In this document: positions 13,751 to 13,952 of the stretch, in pieces | How positions within the stretch are numbered: the first letter of the stretch is position 1 | How the letters are laid out: each line of letters opens with the position of its first letter | From: Anaerolineae bacterium | GTDB lineage: Bacteria; Chloroflexota; Anaerolineae; Aggregatilineales; UBA3940 | DNA: 13,952 nucleotides | Assembly (NCBI GenBank): GCA_020852775.1 | Contig: JADZAD010000162.1 | Location: 1-13,952 of the forward strand | Direction of reading: 5' to 3' | Position numbers and translations under genes: made by a program | Notes under the pieces: model-generated | Told to the model about the DNA's origin: nothing | Databases searched by the model: none | What the model saw: only the letters and a program-made list of their open reading frames with translations

Positions 13751-13933
13751 ATGGCTCAGTTCTTCAAAAACATGACCAACAATCTGGGGATCGTCGGGGA
13801 ATTCCTGCGGTTCCTCTGGGCGCGCAAGCTGTGGTGGCTGATCCCGATGGTCGTTGTCCTGCTGGTCTTCGGCTTCCTGCTGATCTTCGCGTCAGCTTCG
13901 GGGATCGCACCCTTTATCTACACCCTGTTCTAG
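13751..13933 (+). CDS. Small single-span membrane protein, DUF5989/SxtK-like
   Basis: The 60-residue protein has a soluble N-terminal helix (MAQFFKNMTNNLGIVGEFLRFLW), a basic patch at R25-K26, and one strong membrane helix at about 28-48 ending in a short tail. The NLG..GEF..FLW.RK.WWL.P pattern is what I associate with DUF5989, a family of unknown function found next to carbamoyltransferases and related to SxtK of saxitoxin clusters. AGGAG at 13738-13742 lies 8 nt before the ATG, so it is a real, well-translated gene. It follows the carbamoyltransferase by 66 nt with no terminator between them. A role in anchoring the enzyme or its product at the membrane is plausible but unproven. The DUF assignment is from memory of the pattern. 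Confidence 0.82.
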   Translation: MAQFFKNMTNNLGIVGEFLRFLWARKLWWLIPMVVVLLVFGFLLIFASASGIAPFIYTLF

Positions 13934-13952
13934 AGGCGGATCGCCAGCCAGA

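Overview
The window is GC-rich bacterial chromosomal DNA. Coding is dense on both strands, and no insertion sequence, phage gene, CRISPR array or rRNA was seen. The large GT39-like membrane protein with repeated beta modules, a lipoprotein with a long Thr/Pro linker, and the general gene style suggest a Chloroflexota (Anaerolineae-like) bacterium. That assignment is inference from style, not from a marker gene. Several sites are close to the sigma-70 consensus (TATAAT with 17-18 bp spacers).

Layout. (1) Positions 1-1760, plus strand: the C-terminal part of a PfkB sugar kinase and a double-SIS-domain sugar isomerase/deglycase, ending in a strong GC hairpin. (2) 1782-2645, plus: a complete zinc metallo-beta-lactamase-fold hydrolase. 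(3) 2657-8483, minus, read right to left: a MazG-like nucleotide pyrophosphohydrolase, an alpha-oxoamine synthase (Kbl/BioF type), a Cys/Met-metabolism PLP enzyme, and a 953-residue GT-C glycosyltransferase with a large beta-rich tail. (4) 8564-10831, plus: signal peptidase II (lspA), a cysteine-rich lipoprotein, and a small HEAT-like protein, tightly packed. (5) 10858-11739, plus: tRNA-Asn(GTT) with its own promoter and terminator, then tadA with a consensus promoter almost at its start codon, then tRNA-Ser(CGA) 12 nt after tadA, then a terminator. (6) 11791-13933, plus: a clear promoter, a NodU/CmcH-type carbamoyltransferase, and a 60-residue membrane protein of DUF5989/SxtK type.

How the genes may work together. 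The PfkB-SIS pair resembles kinase/deglycase pairs that break down phosphorylated amino-sugar adducts. LspA matures lipoproteins, and the next gene encodes one. TadA makes inosine at the tRNA wobble position and is flanked by two tRNA genes, the second probably on the same transcript. The carbamoyltransferase and the small membrane protein form a recurring pair also known from saxitoxin clusters (sxtI with sxtJ/sxtK), so an SxtJ-like gene is predicted just beyond the right edge. Most genes are ordinary. The most interesting parts are the carbamoyltransferase pair, the tRNA-tadA-tRNA cassette, the repeated beta modules on the glycosyltransferase, and the cysteine-rich lipoprotein beside lspA.
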